Assembly: GCA_005884685.1 (NCBI GenBank) | Contig: VBAH01000072.1 | Location: 1 to 64,000 of the forward strand | Length of the DNA stretch: 64,000 bases | Direction: 5' to 3' | Origin: Alphaproteobacteria bacterium | Lineage (GTDB): Bacteria > Pseudomonadota > Alphaproteobacteria > Rhizobiales > Xanthobacteraceae | Shown: positions 1-9,095 of the stretch, piece by piece | Position numbering within the stretch: position 1 is the first letter of the stretch | Layout: each line of letters opens with the position of its first letter | Notes under the pieces: model-generated | The model's input: the letters and a program-made list of their open reading frames with translations, nothing else | Told to the model about the DNA's origin: nothing | The model's database searches: none | Made by a program: the position numbers and the translations under genes

Positions 1-169
1 CGTTGATGGTCGTGTCGGGGAAGGCGACGCTGGCGAGGCTCTCGCAGCTGGTCGGCGTGCCGGCCGCGGCCGGTGTGCTCCAGGCGGCGAGCAGCGCGGT
101 CAAGCTCAACGCCGAGACATGTGCGATGCACGAATGCAAATCCGCGCGCGATGCCGGGACCGTCTTCAT
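1..169 (-). CDS. Tannase/feruloyl esterase family protein, N-terminal fragment
   Basis: Only the first 56 codons are inside the window; the gene runs off the left edge. The start is the ATG at 169, preceded by a GGGGAGA ribosome binding site. The protein opens with a hydrophobic export signal ending in TPAAAG. It continues with CESLASVAFPDTT, which resembles the start of the mature part of tannase/feruloyl-esterase family (alpha/beta hydrolase) proteins. Such enzymes cleave esters of plant phenolic acids in the periplasm or outside the cell. The HpcH/HpaI aldolase gene lies just upstream on the same strand, so a link to aromatic-compound use is plausible but is inference. The family call rests on a short stretch. 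Confidence 0.65.
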   Translation of the reverse strand, partial: MKTVPASRADLHSCIAHVSALSLTALLAAWSTPAAAGTPTSCESLASVAFPDTTIN

Positions 170-337
170 GGCCTGTCTCCCCTCCATGTGGTGGAAATCG
201 GCGCGCGAACGCCCGCGCCGCTGGGCACGGCGAGATGTCTCCGTTGAGAACGGGGTCAGAGTTTTCCGGCGAACGCCGGATCGGGAGTGCTGGGCAGGAA
301 AACCGTCAGCGGCGCCGAAAGTTCCCTCGCGGAACAG

Positions 338-1123
338 CTACACCGCCGCCCGCAAGGTCTCGGCGCGCGCTTTCGCGCCGGTCAGAACATACGTGTGATC
401 CGACCCCGAGAGGATGAATCGTGCGCCGCCTTTGATGAAACGGCTCGCGACGTCCTTGTCGTAGATGCCGCCCATGCCGAGCGCCTTGCCGTGATCGCGG
501 CACGCCGCGCCGACGCTCGCATACGCCTCGGCGACGCGCGGATGATCGATCTGGCCGGAGATGCCCATCTCGGCGCTGAGATCCGAGGTGCCGATCAGCA
601 GCGCGTCGATGCCTTCGACCGCGGCGATCTCCTTGGCGTTGGCGACCGCCTGCGGGCTTTCGATCATCGCCACCACGAGGATCGTCTCGTTGAGTGCGGC
701 CTGCGCCTCCGCATTGCCCGGCGCGCGATAGCCGAAGGCGGCCGGCGGGCCGCCCCAACTGCGGTGCCCGAGCGGCGGATAGCGGAACGCATCCGCGATC
801 TCCTTTGCGCGCGCGGCCGTGTCCACATGCGGCACGACGACGCCGAGCGCACCGTTGTCGAGGCAGCGCGTCCCCTCATCGAGCGCCCCGGCGCAGATGC
901 GCACGATCGGCGTGATGCCGGTCGGCAGCGCCGCGATGCAGAGCTGCGTCGCCTCCTGCACCGAGAACGCACCGTGCTCCATATCGATGAACAGCCAGTC
1001 GTGATCGGCGGCGGCCGCGATCATCGCGGTCGCGCTTGTGCGCAGATGCGTGACGCCGAAGCCGAGTGCGAGCTCGTTGTTCGCCAGCTTGCGTTTCGTC
1101 TTGTTCTCAGTGAGCCCCATCAT
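338..1123 (-). CDS. HpcH/HpaI aldolase/citrate lyase family protein
   Basis: A cytoplasmic class II (divalent-metal) pyruvate aldolase of 261 residues, the family length. These enzymes split or form 2-keto-4-hydroxy acids, as in the last step of homoprotocatechuate breakdown. Visible motifs are DMEHG near the N-terminus, MIESPQA in the middle (metal-binding Glu) and GTSDLSAEMG further on (metal-binding Asp). The start is the ATG at 1123, preceded by GGGGAGGG; a longer open frame upstream is low-complexity and has no ribosome site. It lies on the same strand as the tannase-like gene. The exact substrate cannot be read from sequence. Confidence 0.88.
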   Translation of the reverse strand: MMGLTENKTKRKLANNELALGFGVTHLRTSATAMIAAAADHDWLFIDMEHGAFSVQEATQLCIAALPTGITPIVRICAGALDEGTRCLDNGALGVVVPHVDTAARAKEIADAFRYPPLGHRSWGGPPAAFGYRAPGNAEAQAALNETILVVAMIESPQAVANAKEIAAVEGIDALLIGTSDLSAEMGISGQIDHPRVAEAYASVGAACRDHGKALGMGGIYDKDVASRFIKGGARFILSGSDHTYVLTGAKARAETLRAAV

Positions 1124-1291
1124 GCCCTCCCCGGCAATCCGGCATGATCGGTGTTCGCGGCGGGGTGGGTCAAGCCGGCGGCGCACAACAAGAGAGAGGC
1201 CCGGCTTGCACCGAGCCTCCCGCCGGGGGTCGAGCGCGGAGTGCCGGCGAACCAGCACAAAGGCGCCGCCGCCTGTCTGATTTGACTCCGC

Positions 1292-1384
1292 CTAGTTCGC
1301 CGCGGTCTCGCGCGTGCGCTCGCACGCGTCCCACCACATCTTCATCAGCTCGAACGGCACGACGGCCCAGAACAGATACGGCAT
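1292..1384 (-). CDS. Putative 30-residue small protein
   Basis: A short frame starting with ATG at 1384, five bases after a good GGAGG ribosome site. The product begins MPYLFWAVVPFELMKMWW and ends with a charged RTRETAAN tail, so it has one hydrophobic, Trp-rich stretch that could enter a membrane. I do not recognise a family. The support is the ribosome site and the coding-like composition in a region with no other gene. It could be a chance frame. Confidence 0.3.
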   Translation of the reverse strand: MPYLFWAVVPFELMKMWWDACERTRETAAN

Positions 1385-1580
1385 CGGCACCTCCATGGCT
1401 CTGCGGCGACTTCAGCGGCCGCAGCAGGAAATGCCCACCGTTGAATTGTCTCCGATCTCGTCGGCAATAAAACGCGCCCGCGGCATGCTGGTTCCAGCCG
1501 TTAAAAGTGTCGCGGTGTTGATAAAAAAATCTCGCGGTTTTCGTAATCATTGCTTGTTCGGCGCATGCCAAACTGTCCCG

Positions 1581-1697
1581 ATGCGCATGGTGTTTGTCAT
1601 GCTCACGGTGCTCGCGTTCACGCTCTGGGACCAGAGCGGGAACCACGGCCAATACACTGGCACGTTCTTTTCGGTGCTGCGGCGCGCGCTCAGCTAG
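1581..1697 (+). CDS. Small single-helix membrane protein, 38 residues
   Basis: Begins MRMVFVMLTVLAFTLWD, a single hydrophobic segment, then SGNHGQYTGTFFSV and a short basic end. The pattern of one N-terminal helix followed by a WDxSxNHGQYT-like stretch resembles small hypothetical proteins I associate with rhizobial genomes; no function is known to me. Upstream DNA at about 1500-1560 is unusually A/T-rich. It holds TTGATA (1518-1523) 17 bases before CGTAAT (1541-1547 region), a weak sigma70-like arrangement. No strong ribosome site is visible before the ATG. Moderate to low confidence. Confidence 0.4.
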   Translation: MRMVFVMLTVLAFTLWDQSGNHGQYTGTFFSVLRRALS

Positions 1698-1750
1698 CTC
1701 GCGCCGCGATCGGAACAGCTTGAAGGGTGTCGCGGATCATCACAGGCGCA

Positions 1751-1782
1751 ACCTGGAAGGTCCGCGCTCAGAACTTCCAGGT
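1751..1782. repeat. Inverted repeat over the autotransporter stop codon
   Basis: ACCTGGAAG at 1751-1759 is the exact reverse complement of CTTCCAGGT at 1774-1782, with a 14-base loop. It spans the end of the autotransporter gene (stop at 1768-1770). RNA from the minus strand could fold here at its 3' end. There is no following T-run, so it is not a classical intrinsic terminator. It may be an mRNA-stabilising hairpin. Confidence 0.4.
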
Positions 1783-4700
1783 GAATTTGCCCTTGGCGGC
1801 ATGGTCGTGCACGTTGCGCGCGAGCTGGCCGACATAGGAGAGGCCGACGGTCGCGTGGCGGCCGATGGCCAGATCGAGCCCCGCCTCGCTGAGCAGGCTG
1901 TCGCGCGCGAGCGGCACGCCCGCGATCACGAACGGTACCGGCGCGGCGATGAAGGCGAGCCGCGCATCCGGCGTCACGTCCTCGAACGCGTGCTGCCACG
2001 CGACCGAGACACGCGGCACCAGCACCATGTCCCACGACAGCGGGATCACGCTGGCGGCGCGGATGCCGAGCGTCGAGTAACCGACCTCGAACGCGCTCGC
2101 CGCGACGCGCAGCGCGGCGGCCCCTCCCCGCTCGTTCGTGGCATCGGTTTGCAGATGCACCCAGGCGGCTCCGGCAAATGGCTCGACCGCGACCTTGCCG
2201 AAGGCGAAGCCGTAGCCAGCTTCACCGAAGATTTGGCCGGTACGGCCCTCGTAATGCGCGGTCAGGCTGTCGAAGAAACCCGGGAAGGCGGCGGTGCGAT
2301 TAGTATCGACCGTGTGCCACGCCGCGGCAGCACCGCCACGCAGATTGAAGGCGCCGAAACTCCACCCGCCATAGCCGGCAAGATGTCCGGTCTCGACGTT
2401 GGCGTTGCCGCGGCCGTCGAGCGTGTTGCTCGAGGCGGTATAACCGGTCATGACGCCGAGGCGGCCGTTCGCGCCGACGCGCGTATCGACGCCGGAGAAG
2501 AAGCCCGCGAGGTTGCGCCGCACGGCGGCGGCATTGCCGTCGCCGTCGAACTTGCCCCAGGCGCCGAAGCCCTGCGCCCAGAACGTCACGTCGTAGCCCG
2601 GCCTGGAGACCATCGGCGGCGCCTTGGTGACGATGGGCGATTTGCCGTATGCCAGCGCGGAAAGCTCTTCATCGCCGGCGAACGCCTGCGGCCCGCCGAG
2701 CGAAAGTGCTGCCATGCCGTCGGCGCCGCCATACGAGGCCTGGCGCAGGCGGCCGAGCACGGCCGAGCGCGGATAAAGGCTCTCGTCCAATAGCACACCC
2801 GCCGTGCTCGCGTGCAGCTCTCCGGAAAGCTGGTCGAGCGCGCCGGGAAGCTGCGCGGCGGTAAGGTTGAACAGCGCGAGGAACGGGGCCGACTGGCTGC
2901 CCGCCATGATCGCGGTATTGACCGCGGCCGCGACGGCACGCTCGTTCGGTGTCAGGCCGGTGAGCGGCAGCGCATTCGGATCCAGCACCAGGTAGACGTT
3001 GTTGGCGTCGTACTCGATGTGCGGCTTGGTCACGCCGAAGTTGCCGCTGATCGCGATGCTGCCGAAGGTGCCGCTGACGCCGCCGCTCGCGTTGATGATG
3101 GTGTACTTGGTGCCGATGGTGTAGTTGCCGCCGGTGCCGATCGCGCTCAGCGTGCCGGCGAGCGCCGCCGTGCCCGGAGCGCCCGTGACGTTGGTCTTGT
3201 CGGCGGCCGACGGCGAAACCTCGACGATATAGTTGCCGGCGCCGACGAAGCTGAGGCTGCCGCTGATGTTGATCGTGCCGATCGAATTGCCCGGCGAGAG
3301 CGCGCCGCCGTTGATCGTGGTCTTGGGCAGGTTGCCGGTGCCGCCGACCGTGCCGCCGGCATTCACCGTGACGCCGCTTGACGACGCGATCGAACCATTC
3401 ACCGACAGCGTGCCGCCATTGACCGTGGTCGCGCCCGTATAGGTGTTGACGCCCGACAGCGTCAGCGTGCCGGTGCCGACTTTGGTGAGCGAGCCGGGAC
3501 CCGGACTGCAGCCGCAGGCATCCGCGATGACGCCGCTGACTTCGCTCGAGAGATTGTTGCCGCCGACGATCAGCGTGTTGCCGGCGCCGATGAAATAGCT
3601 GCCGGAGCCCGCGATGGAGCCGGCGGTGATTTTCCCGTCATTGCCCGGGCCGCTCGAACCGGAAAAATCGACGACGCCTGTTCCGTTGGTGATGAACTGC
3701 GCATTGCCGCCGGTGCTCTTGTCGCCGAAGAGCACGAGCCCGTGCTGCTTGGTGATGAGGGTCGCGTCGCCCGCCGTGCTGTTGTCGAGGAAGAAGAGCG
3801 CGCTGAAGTGTTTGGTGACGATCTTCGCGTTGTCGGCGCTGCTGTGATTGGCGAACCCGGTGGCGCCCCCGTTCTTGTTTACGATCTTCGCATTCCCGGC
3901 GGTGCTGTGATTGTCGAACTCGGTCATCCCCCCGTTCTTGTTTACGATCTTGGCGGTCCCGGCACTGGTCGTGTTCGCGAAACTCGTGAACCCGCCAAGC
4001 TTGTTGACGATCTTCGTGATCGCCGTGGTGTCGGCGTTGACAATGTCGAATTCGCCCTCGTTGAGAATCTTGCCGGCGAGTGCGGCAGTGTGGGTGGCAT
4101 CGCCCAGCTGAACGGTCGCGCAATTACAGATCTCGGTGCCGCCGGTGTACGAACTGACGCCGGTCAGGACCGTCATGCCGTTGCCGCCGGAGTTCACGAA
4201 CGTCAGTTTCCCCGGGCCGTTGCCGTCGGCGATGTTGCCCGAGAGCGTGAACTTTCTGTTGTTGTTGTCGATCGCGCTTCCCGCTGGCGTGTCGTTGATT
4301 GCGAATGCATTGCCGATGGTGAGATTCGCCGCGCCGGACTGCAGCAGCGCCTGATCGAGCGTGACGGTGCCGGTGCCAAGCGCGCTGTTGCTCTTTACCT
4401 GCACGGCAGTGCCGGACACCAGCGTGCCGCCCGTATAGGTGTTGGCGCCGGAGAGCACGGTCGTTCCGCCCATGCCGCCGATGAGTTTCAACTGCGCCGG
4501 CGAGCCGCTGCCGTTCGAAATGACGCCCGACAGCGTCAGCTTCTTGTTGCTGTTGTCGATCGTGCCGCCGGTGCCGTTCACGACGAAATTGTTGGTGAAG
4601 CTCAGGTTGGCGGCACCGGACTTGAAGATGCCGCCATCGAGCGTCACCGCCCCGGTGCCGACCGAGCTTCCATTCGTGACCTGGACGGTGCCGCCCGAGA

Positions 4701-5892
4701 TCGTCGTCCCGCCGGTATAGCCGTTCGCACCCGACAGGATCAGCGTGCCGGTTCCGACCTTCACCAGCGACCCGCCGACGCCGCCGCTCCCGCCGCCGTC
4801 GTTGATCGTGCCGCTGACCGTGGTCGAGAGATTGTTGCTCCCGACGGTCAATCGTTTCGAGCCGAGCAGATATTGCCCCGCGCCCTCGATCGAACCCGCC
4901 GTCATGCCGGCGGTGTCGAGCCCCGACATGTCGAAGGTCGCGCCTGCGTTGGTGATGAACCTGGCCGCGCCGCCGGTCGATTGGTCGAAGAAGAAGACGC
5001 CGCCGCCGCTGTTCGTGGTGATCGTGGCGTTTGCAGCCGTGCTCTGCTGCTGGAAGACCGTGAAGCCGCCGTTGTTGTTGACGATCGTCGCGTTCGCCGC
5101 CGAAGTCTGCGACAGGAAGTTGGTCGCGCCGAACTGATTGTTGGTGATGTGCGCGGTGCCGGCATTGCTGGTGTGCGGGCCGGTCAGAAACTGCGGATCG
5201 CCGAATATCAGCAGGCCGCCCTCGCCGGCGACGGAGCCACTGGGATCGTTCACGATGGTGGCGTTGCCGGCCGTGCTGGCGTCCATGAAAAACACACCGC
5301 CGCCGAGGATGGTGATGCCGACGTTATGGGGAATGGTCGCGTTGGCGGCGGACGCCGTGTTCTTGAAGGTGACGGCGCCGGGCAGGAAATCATTCGGCAT
5401 CGCGATGTTGGCGGTGCCGGCATTGCTCGAATTGAGGAAGTTCAGCGCCGACGACAACAGATTGAACGTCGTGTTTGCCGCGGTACTTCCGTTCTGGAAG
5501 TTGATCGTCGAATTGAAGGTCGAAACCGTCGGCGCATTCGCCGAGTTGTTCACGATGCCGCTGCCGGATGCGGTCAGCGTTTGTCCCGCGCTCAGCGTGA
5601 AGGTGTAGGCGGGCGCGCCGGCGTTGAACTGGATGGTGCCGATGCCGGTCGTCGCCGCCGAGAAGGTCAGCGACGTCGGCAGCGCACCGGCGAAAATCGC
5701 GGTGCCGGTCGGGACCGACGCCGGCGTCCAGTTAGCGGTGCTGTTCCAGTTCGCTCCGGGCCCCGCCCAGGTCGCATCCTGCGCGGCCGCGGGCGCGGCG
5801 ATCAGCGCCGACGACGCAAGCAGCGCCGCACGCCATCGTGCGCGTTGACTTTGCCGGTACGACCGCACGTCCAACCCCAAGCTCAACGCCAC
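1768..5892 (-). CDS. Autotransporter with beta-helix repeats and C-terminal barrel
   Basis: A type V secretion protein of 1374 residues. An export signal ends near AAPAAAQ (residues 33-38). The passenger has two blocks of roughly 20-residue repeats with the pattern STAGNAxIVNxxGG (about 135-320 and 615-745). Four autotransporter-associated strand motifs, like GTGTLTLSGVNTYTG, lie near 380, 478, 575 and 806. The last 270 residues (from about 1104, FWAQGFGAWG) are the outer-membrane barrel, ending in the typical terminal Phe (FTWKF). The passenger has two CxC motifs (C589/C591 and C793/C795), unusual for this class. The GTG start at 5892 has a poor ribosome site, so a start some codons later is possible. 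The role is probably adhesion or a surface function, which is inference. Confidence 0.9.
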   Translation of the reverse strand: MALSLGLDVRSYRQSQRARWRAALLASSALIAAPAAAQDATWAGPGANWNSTANWTPASVPTGTAIFAGALPTSLTFSAATTGIGTIQFNAGAPAYTFTLSAGQTLTASGSGIVNNSANAPTVSTFNSTINFQNGSTAANTTFNLLSSALNFLNSSNAGTANIAMPNDFLPGAVTFKNTASAANATIPHNVGITILGGGVFFMDASTAGNATIVNDPSGSVAGEGGLLIFGDPQFLTGPHTSNAGTAHITNNQFGATNFLSQTSAANATIVNNNGGFTVFQQQSTAANATITTNSGGGVFFFDQSTGGAARFITNAGATFDMSGLDTAGMTAGSIEGAGQYLLGSKRLTVGSNNLSTTVSGTINDGGGSGGVGGSLVKVGTGTLILSGANGYTGGTTISGGTVQVTNGSSVGTGAVTLDGGIFKSGAANLSFTNNFVVNGTGGTIDNSNKKLTLSGVISNGSGSPAQLKLIGGMGGTTVLSGANTYTGGTLVSGTAVQVKSNSALGTGTVTLDQALLQSGAANLTIGNAFAINDTPAGSAIDNNNRKFTLSGNIADGNGPGKLTFVNSGGNGMTVLTGVSSYTGGTEICNCATVQLGDATHTAALAGKILNEGEFDIVNADTTAITKIVNKLGGFTSFANTTSAGTAKIVNKNGGMTEFDNHSTAGNAKIVNKNGGATGFANHSSADNAKIVTKHFSALFFLDNSTAGDATLITKQHGLVLFGDKSTGGNAQFITNGTGVVDFSGSSGPGNDGKITAGSIAGSGSYFIGAGNTLIVGGNNLSSEVSGVIADACGCSPGPGSLTKVGTGTLTLSGVNTYTGATTVNGGTLSVNGSIASSSGVTVNAGGTVGGTGNLPKTTINGGALSPGNSIGTINISGSLSFVGAGNYIVEVSPSAADKTNVTGAPGTAALAGTLSAIGTGGNYTIGTKYTIINASGGVSGTFGSIAISGNFGVTKPHIEYDANNVYLVLDPNALPLTGLTPNERAVAAAVNTAIMAGSQSAPFLALFNLTAAQLPGALDQLSGELHASTAGVLLDESLYPRSAVLGRLRQASYGGADGMAALSLGGPQAFAGDEELSALAYGKSPIVTKAPPMVSRPGYDVTFWAQGFGAWGKFDGDGNAAAVRRNLAGFFSGVDTRVGANGRLGVMTGYTASSNTLDGRGNANVETGHLAGYGGWSFGAFNLRGGAAAAWHTVDTNRTAAFPGFFDSLTAHYEGRTGQIFGEAGYGFAFGKVAVEPFAGAAWVHLQTDATNERGGAAALRVAASAFEVGYSTLGIRAASVIPLSWDMVLVPRVSVAWQHAFEDVTPDARLAFIAAPVPFVIAGVPLARDSLLSEAGLDLAIGRHATVGLSYVGQLARNVHDHAAKGKFTWKF

Positions 5893-6055
5893 CCACAGGT
5901 CTGCGCCTTGCGCGCAAACGCGTCCGGCCCGTCAGGCGGGCTCTTGTAAGGTAAGCCTATACGGAGCGCGGCCGCCCGGGGCGGTCTTCTGCGGCAGGTG
6001 TCGCGAACGCGGGTGGTTGTGTGGATTCCGCCACACCGGCGGTACGCCGTTGGAA

Positions 6056-6613
6056 TTACGCGGATTGCGCCTTGGCGCGCCGCAGATGCTCATCGAGCCG
6101 CGGCATGATCTCGACGAAATTGCAGGGGCGGTAGCGATAGTCGAGCTGGTGCACCAGGATTTCGTCCCAGGCGTCGCGGCAGGCGCCGGGTGAGCCCGGC
6201 AGGCAGAAGATATAGGTCGCGCCGGCAATGCCCGCGGTCGCGCGCGTCTGGATCGCCGAGGTGCCGATCTTGGCGTGGCTCACCATGAGAAACAGCGTGG
6301 CGAAGCCCTCCATGCGCTTCTCGAACAGCGGCTCGAGCGCCTCCGGGGTCACATCGCGGCCGGTGAAGCCGGTGCCGCCGGTGGTGATCACCACGTCGAC
6401 TGACGGATCGGCGATCCAGGCTTTCACGGCGCTGCGGATTTTCTTCGCCTCGTCGGTGACGATCGCGCGCGCCGCAACAGCGTGGCCGGCTTGCCCGATG
6501 CGCTCGGCGAGCGTCGCGCCCGACTTGTCATCATCGAGCGAGCGCGTATCCGACACGGTCAGCACCGCGATCTGCAGCGGGATGAACTGACGCGACTGAT
6601 CGAGGCCGGGCAT
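6056..6613 (-). CDS. moaB: Molybdenum cofactor biosynthesis protein B
   Basis: A 185-residue protein of the MoaB/MogA fold, which binds or adenylylates molybdopterin in molybdenum cofactor synthesis. The family signature TTGGTGFTGRDVTPEA is present in the middle, with AVLTVSDTRS near the N-terminus and FCLPGSPGACRDAWDE toward the C-terminus. The ATG at 6613 matches the usual family start (MPGLDQSRQF); the longer upstream frame runs into a palindromic repeat and was discarded. The ribosome site is weak. No other cofactor genes are nearby. Confidence 0.93.
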   Translation of the reverse strand: MPGLDQSRQFIPLQIAVLTVSDTRSLDDDKSGATLAERIGQAGHAVAARAIVTDEAKKIRSAVKAWIADPSVDVVITTGGTGFTGRDVTPEALEPLFEKRMEGFATLFLMVSHAKIGTSAIQTRATAGIAGATYIFCLPGSPGACRDAWDEILVHQLDYRYRPCNFVEIMPRLDEHLRRAKAQSA

Positions 6614-6622
6614 GGTGTTCTC

Positions 6623-6744
6623 GTCATTCCGGGGCCGGCCGAAAGGCCGGAACCCGGAATCCATAACCACGGATCGTGCAGAATTGGAAAGACCTGTGGT
6701 TATGGATACCGGACAGCCGTGCTGCGCACGGCTTCCGGAATGAC
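6623..6744. repeat. Intergenic palindromic repeat, GTCAT-CCGG family (copy 1)
   Basis: Outer arms GTCATTCCGG (6623-6632) and CCGGAATGAC (6735-6744) are exact reverse complements. Inner arms ATCCATAACCAC (6659-6670) and GTGGTTATGGAT (6696-6707) also pair. The element fills the gap between moaB and the metallopeptidase gene and reaches the first base of the latter's stop codon. Related elements with GTCAT..CCGG / CCGG..ATGAC ends lie at 14020, 31078, 50783 and 62844. Confidence 0.8.
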
Positions 6745-7667
6745 TAAAGCTGCGCGCTCGGTGCGAACGTATTGCACGCCTGCACGTTTGCGGACTTGAG
6801 CCCGGTCTGGAACCAGCGCTGGCGCTGCTCCGACGAGCCGTGGGTGAATGAATCCGGAATGGCATAGCCCTGCGCCTGCTTCTGCAGGCGGTCGTCGCCG
6901 ATCGCCGCCGCGGTGCGCATCGCGGCTTCGACGTCGCCCGGCTGGATCAGTTGCCACTGCTTGTCGGCGCGCGCCGCCCAGATGCCGGCGAAACAGTCGG
7001 CCTGCAGCTCGACACGCACCTGCAGGTGGTTCGACTCGACCTTGCTGAGCCCGCGCTGCTGCTGCTGGACCTTCGGCAGGATGCCGAGCTGGTTCTGCAC
7101 ATGATGACCGATCTCGTGCGCGATCACGTAGGCCTGGGCGAACTGGCAGGAGCTCGACCCGGCATCGCAGCCGTGGAAACGGCGCTCGATGTCGCGAAAG
7201 AACGAGGTGTCGAGGTAGATCTTCTGATCGGGCGGGCAATAGAACGGCCCCATCGCCGATTGCGCCATGCCGCACGCGTCGGCGCGCGTCGCGCCCGAGA
7301 ACATCACCAGGGTCGGCGCACGGTAGCGCTGTCCGGCGGCTTCGAAGATCTGCTTCCACTGCACGTCCGCGCTGCCCAGGATGCGCGCCACGAACTTGCC
7401 CATGTCGTCGCTCGGCGCGCCGGTCTTGCCTTTGCTTTGCGGCGCCTGCTGCTGCTGACCGCCGCCGGACATCATCTCGGCGCCGCCGATCAGGATGCGC
7501 GGATCGATGCCGAGCGCGTACCCGATGATCCCGAGCACCACGATCGTGCCGATGCCGAGCCCGCCGCCGCCCATGCCCATCGGGAAGCCGAAGCCTCCGC
7601 CGCCACCGCCGCCTTCGCCGCGGCGATCTTCAATGTTGTCGCTTTGCGGCAGTTCGTCGTAGCGCAT
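6744..7667 (-). CDS. YpfJ-type neutral zinc metallopeptidase
   Basis: A 307-residue membrane-anchored protein of the putative neutral zinc metallopeptidase family (YpfJ/KPN_00953-like). After a short charged start there is a Gly-rich stretch (residues 19-40), one transmembrane helix (about 39-54) and a Gln/Ser linker. The peptidase domain carries the zinc motif HEIGH at 184-188, with Cys pairs around 132-144 and 167-174. The ATG at 7667 has an ideal GGAGGAGACG ribosome site. The biological substrate of this family is unknown. It is transcribed divergently from ccrM across a 287-base gap. Confidence 0.9.
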   Translation of the reverse strand: MRYDELPQSDNIEDRRGEGGGGGGGFGFPMGMGGGGLGIGTIVVLGIIGYALGIDPRILIGGAEMMSGGGQQQQAPQSKGKTGAPSDDMGKFVARILGSADVQWKQIFEAAGQRYRAPTLVMFSGATRADACGMAQSAMGPFYCPPDQKIYLDTSFFRDIERRFHGCDAGSSSCQFAQAYVIAHEIGHHVQNQLGILPKVQQQQRGLSKVESNHLQVRVELQADCFAGIWAARADKQWQLIQPGDVEAAMRTAAAIGDDRLQKQAQGYAIPDSFTHGSSEQRQRWFQTGLKSANVQACNTFAPSAQL

Positions 7668-7832
7668 CGTCTCCTCCACGCCCCCACCCGCAATATGCGC
7701 CGAGGGCCTCGTGCAAGTCCATTGAACCAACAGCGACAACGCGTAGCGCCGGCACGGCCTTTCCGCGTCTCCGCGGCCTCTGCCGGTTCATCCACTAACG
7801 CCGCGGAGGCGATTTGGTTACTCAATGGCTAA

Positions 7833-7853
7833 CAGAAAATGTCAGATTTTCTG
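7833..7853. promoter_or_regulatory. 8-bp perfect palindrome in the ypfJ-like/ccrM gap
   Basis: CAGAAAAT (7833-7840) and ATTTTCTG (7846-7853) are exact reverse complements around a 5-base spacer. The A/T-rich site stands out in GC-rich DNA and lies between two divergent genes. That suggests an operator or a short RNA hairpin. No T-run follows it. The binding factor is unknown. Confidence 0.4.
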
Positions 7854-7858
7854 CGAGG

Positions 7859-7873
7859 TTAGGTCAGTTTTTA
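7859..7873 (+). promoter_or_regulatory. Possible CtrA-like site upstream of ccrM
   Basis: TTAG (7859-7862), seven bases, then TTTA (7870-7873). The CtrA consensus in alphaproteobacteria is TTAA-N7-TTAA, so six of eight positions match with the correct spacing. ccrM is a known CtrA target in Caulobacter. The match is imperfect and the site lies about 80 bases before the ATG, so this is a candidate only. Confidence 0.3.
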
Positions 7874-7945
7874 TTTACCTTGCCGCCGCATGATGCAGCC
7901 AGTCGGTTGTCAGGTATTCGCGTCTCCGACCGCGTACCCGAGTGA

Positions 7946-9091
<1,146 letters not shown>

Positions 9092-9095
9092 TACC

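Noticed and set aside
266-279. CCGGCG/CGCCGG hairpin as a terminator between the aldolase and tannase-like genes
   Set aside because: On the minus strand it is followed by A bases rather than T bases, so it is not an intrinsic terminator for those genes.
3742-5949. Long plus-strand open frame (735 codons) opposite the autotransporter gene
   Set aside because: Its product is rich in Arg/Gly/Ala/Val with no domain, and it mirrors a clear autotransporter on the other strand. Long shadow frames are expected in GC-rich DNA.
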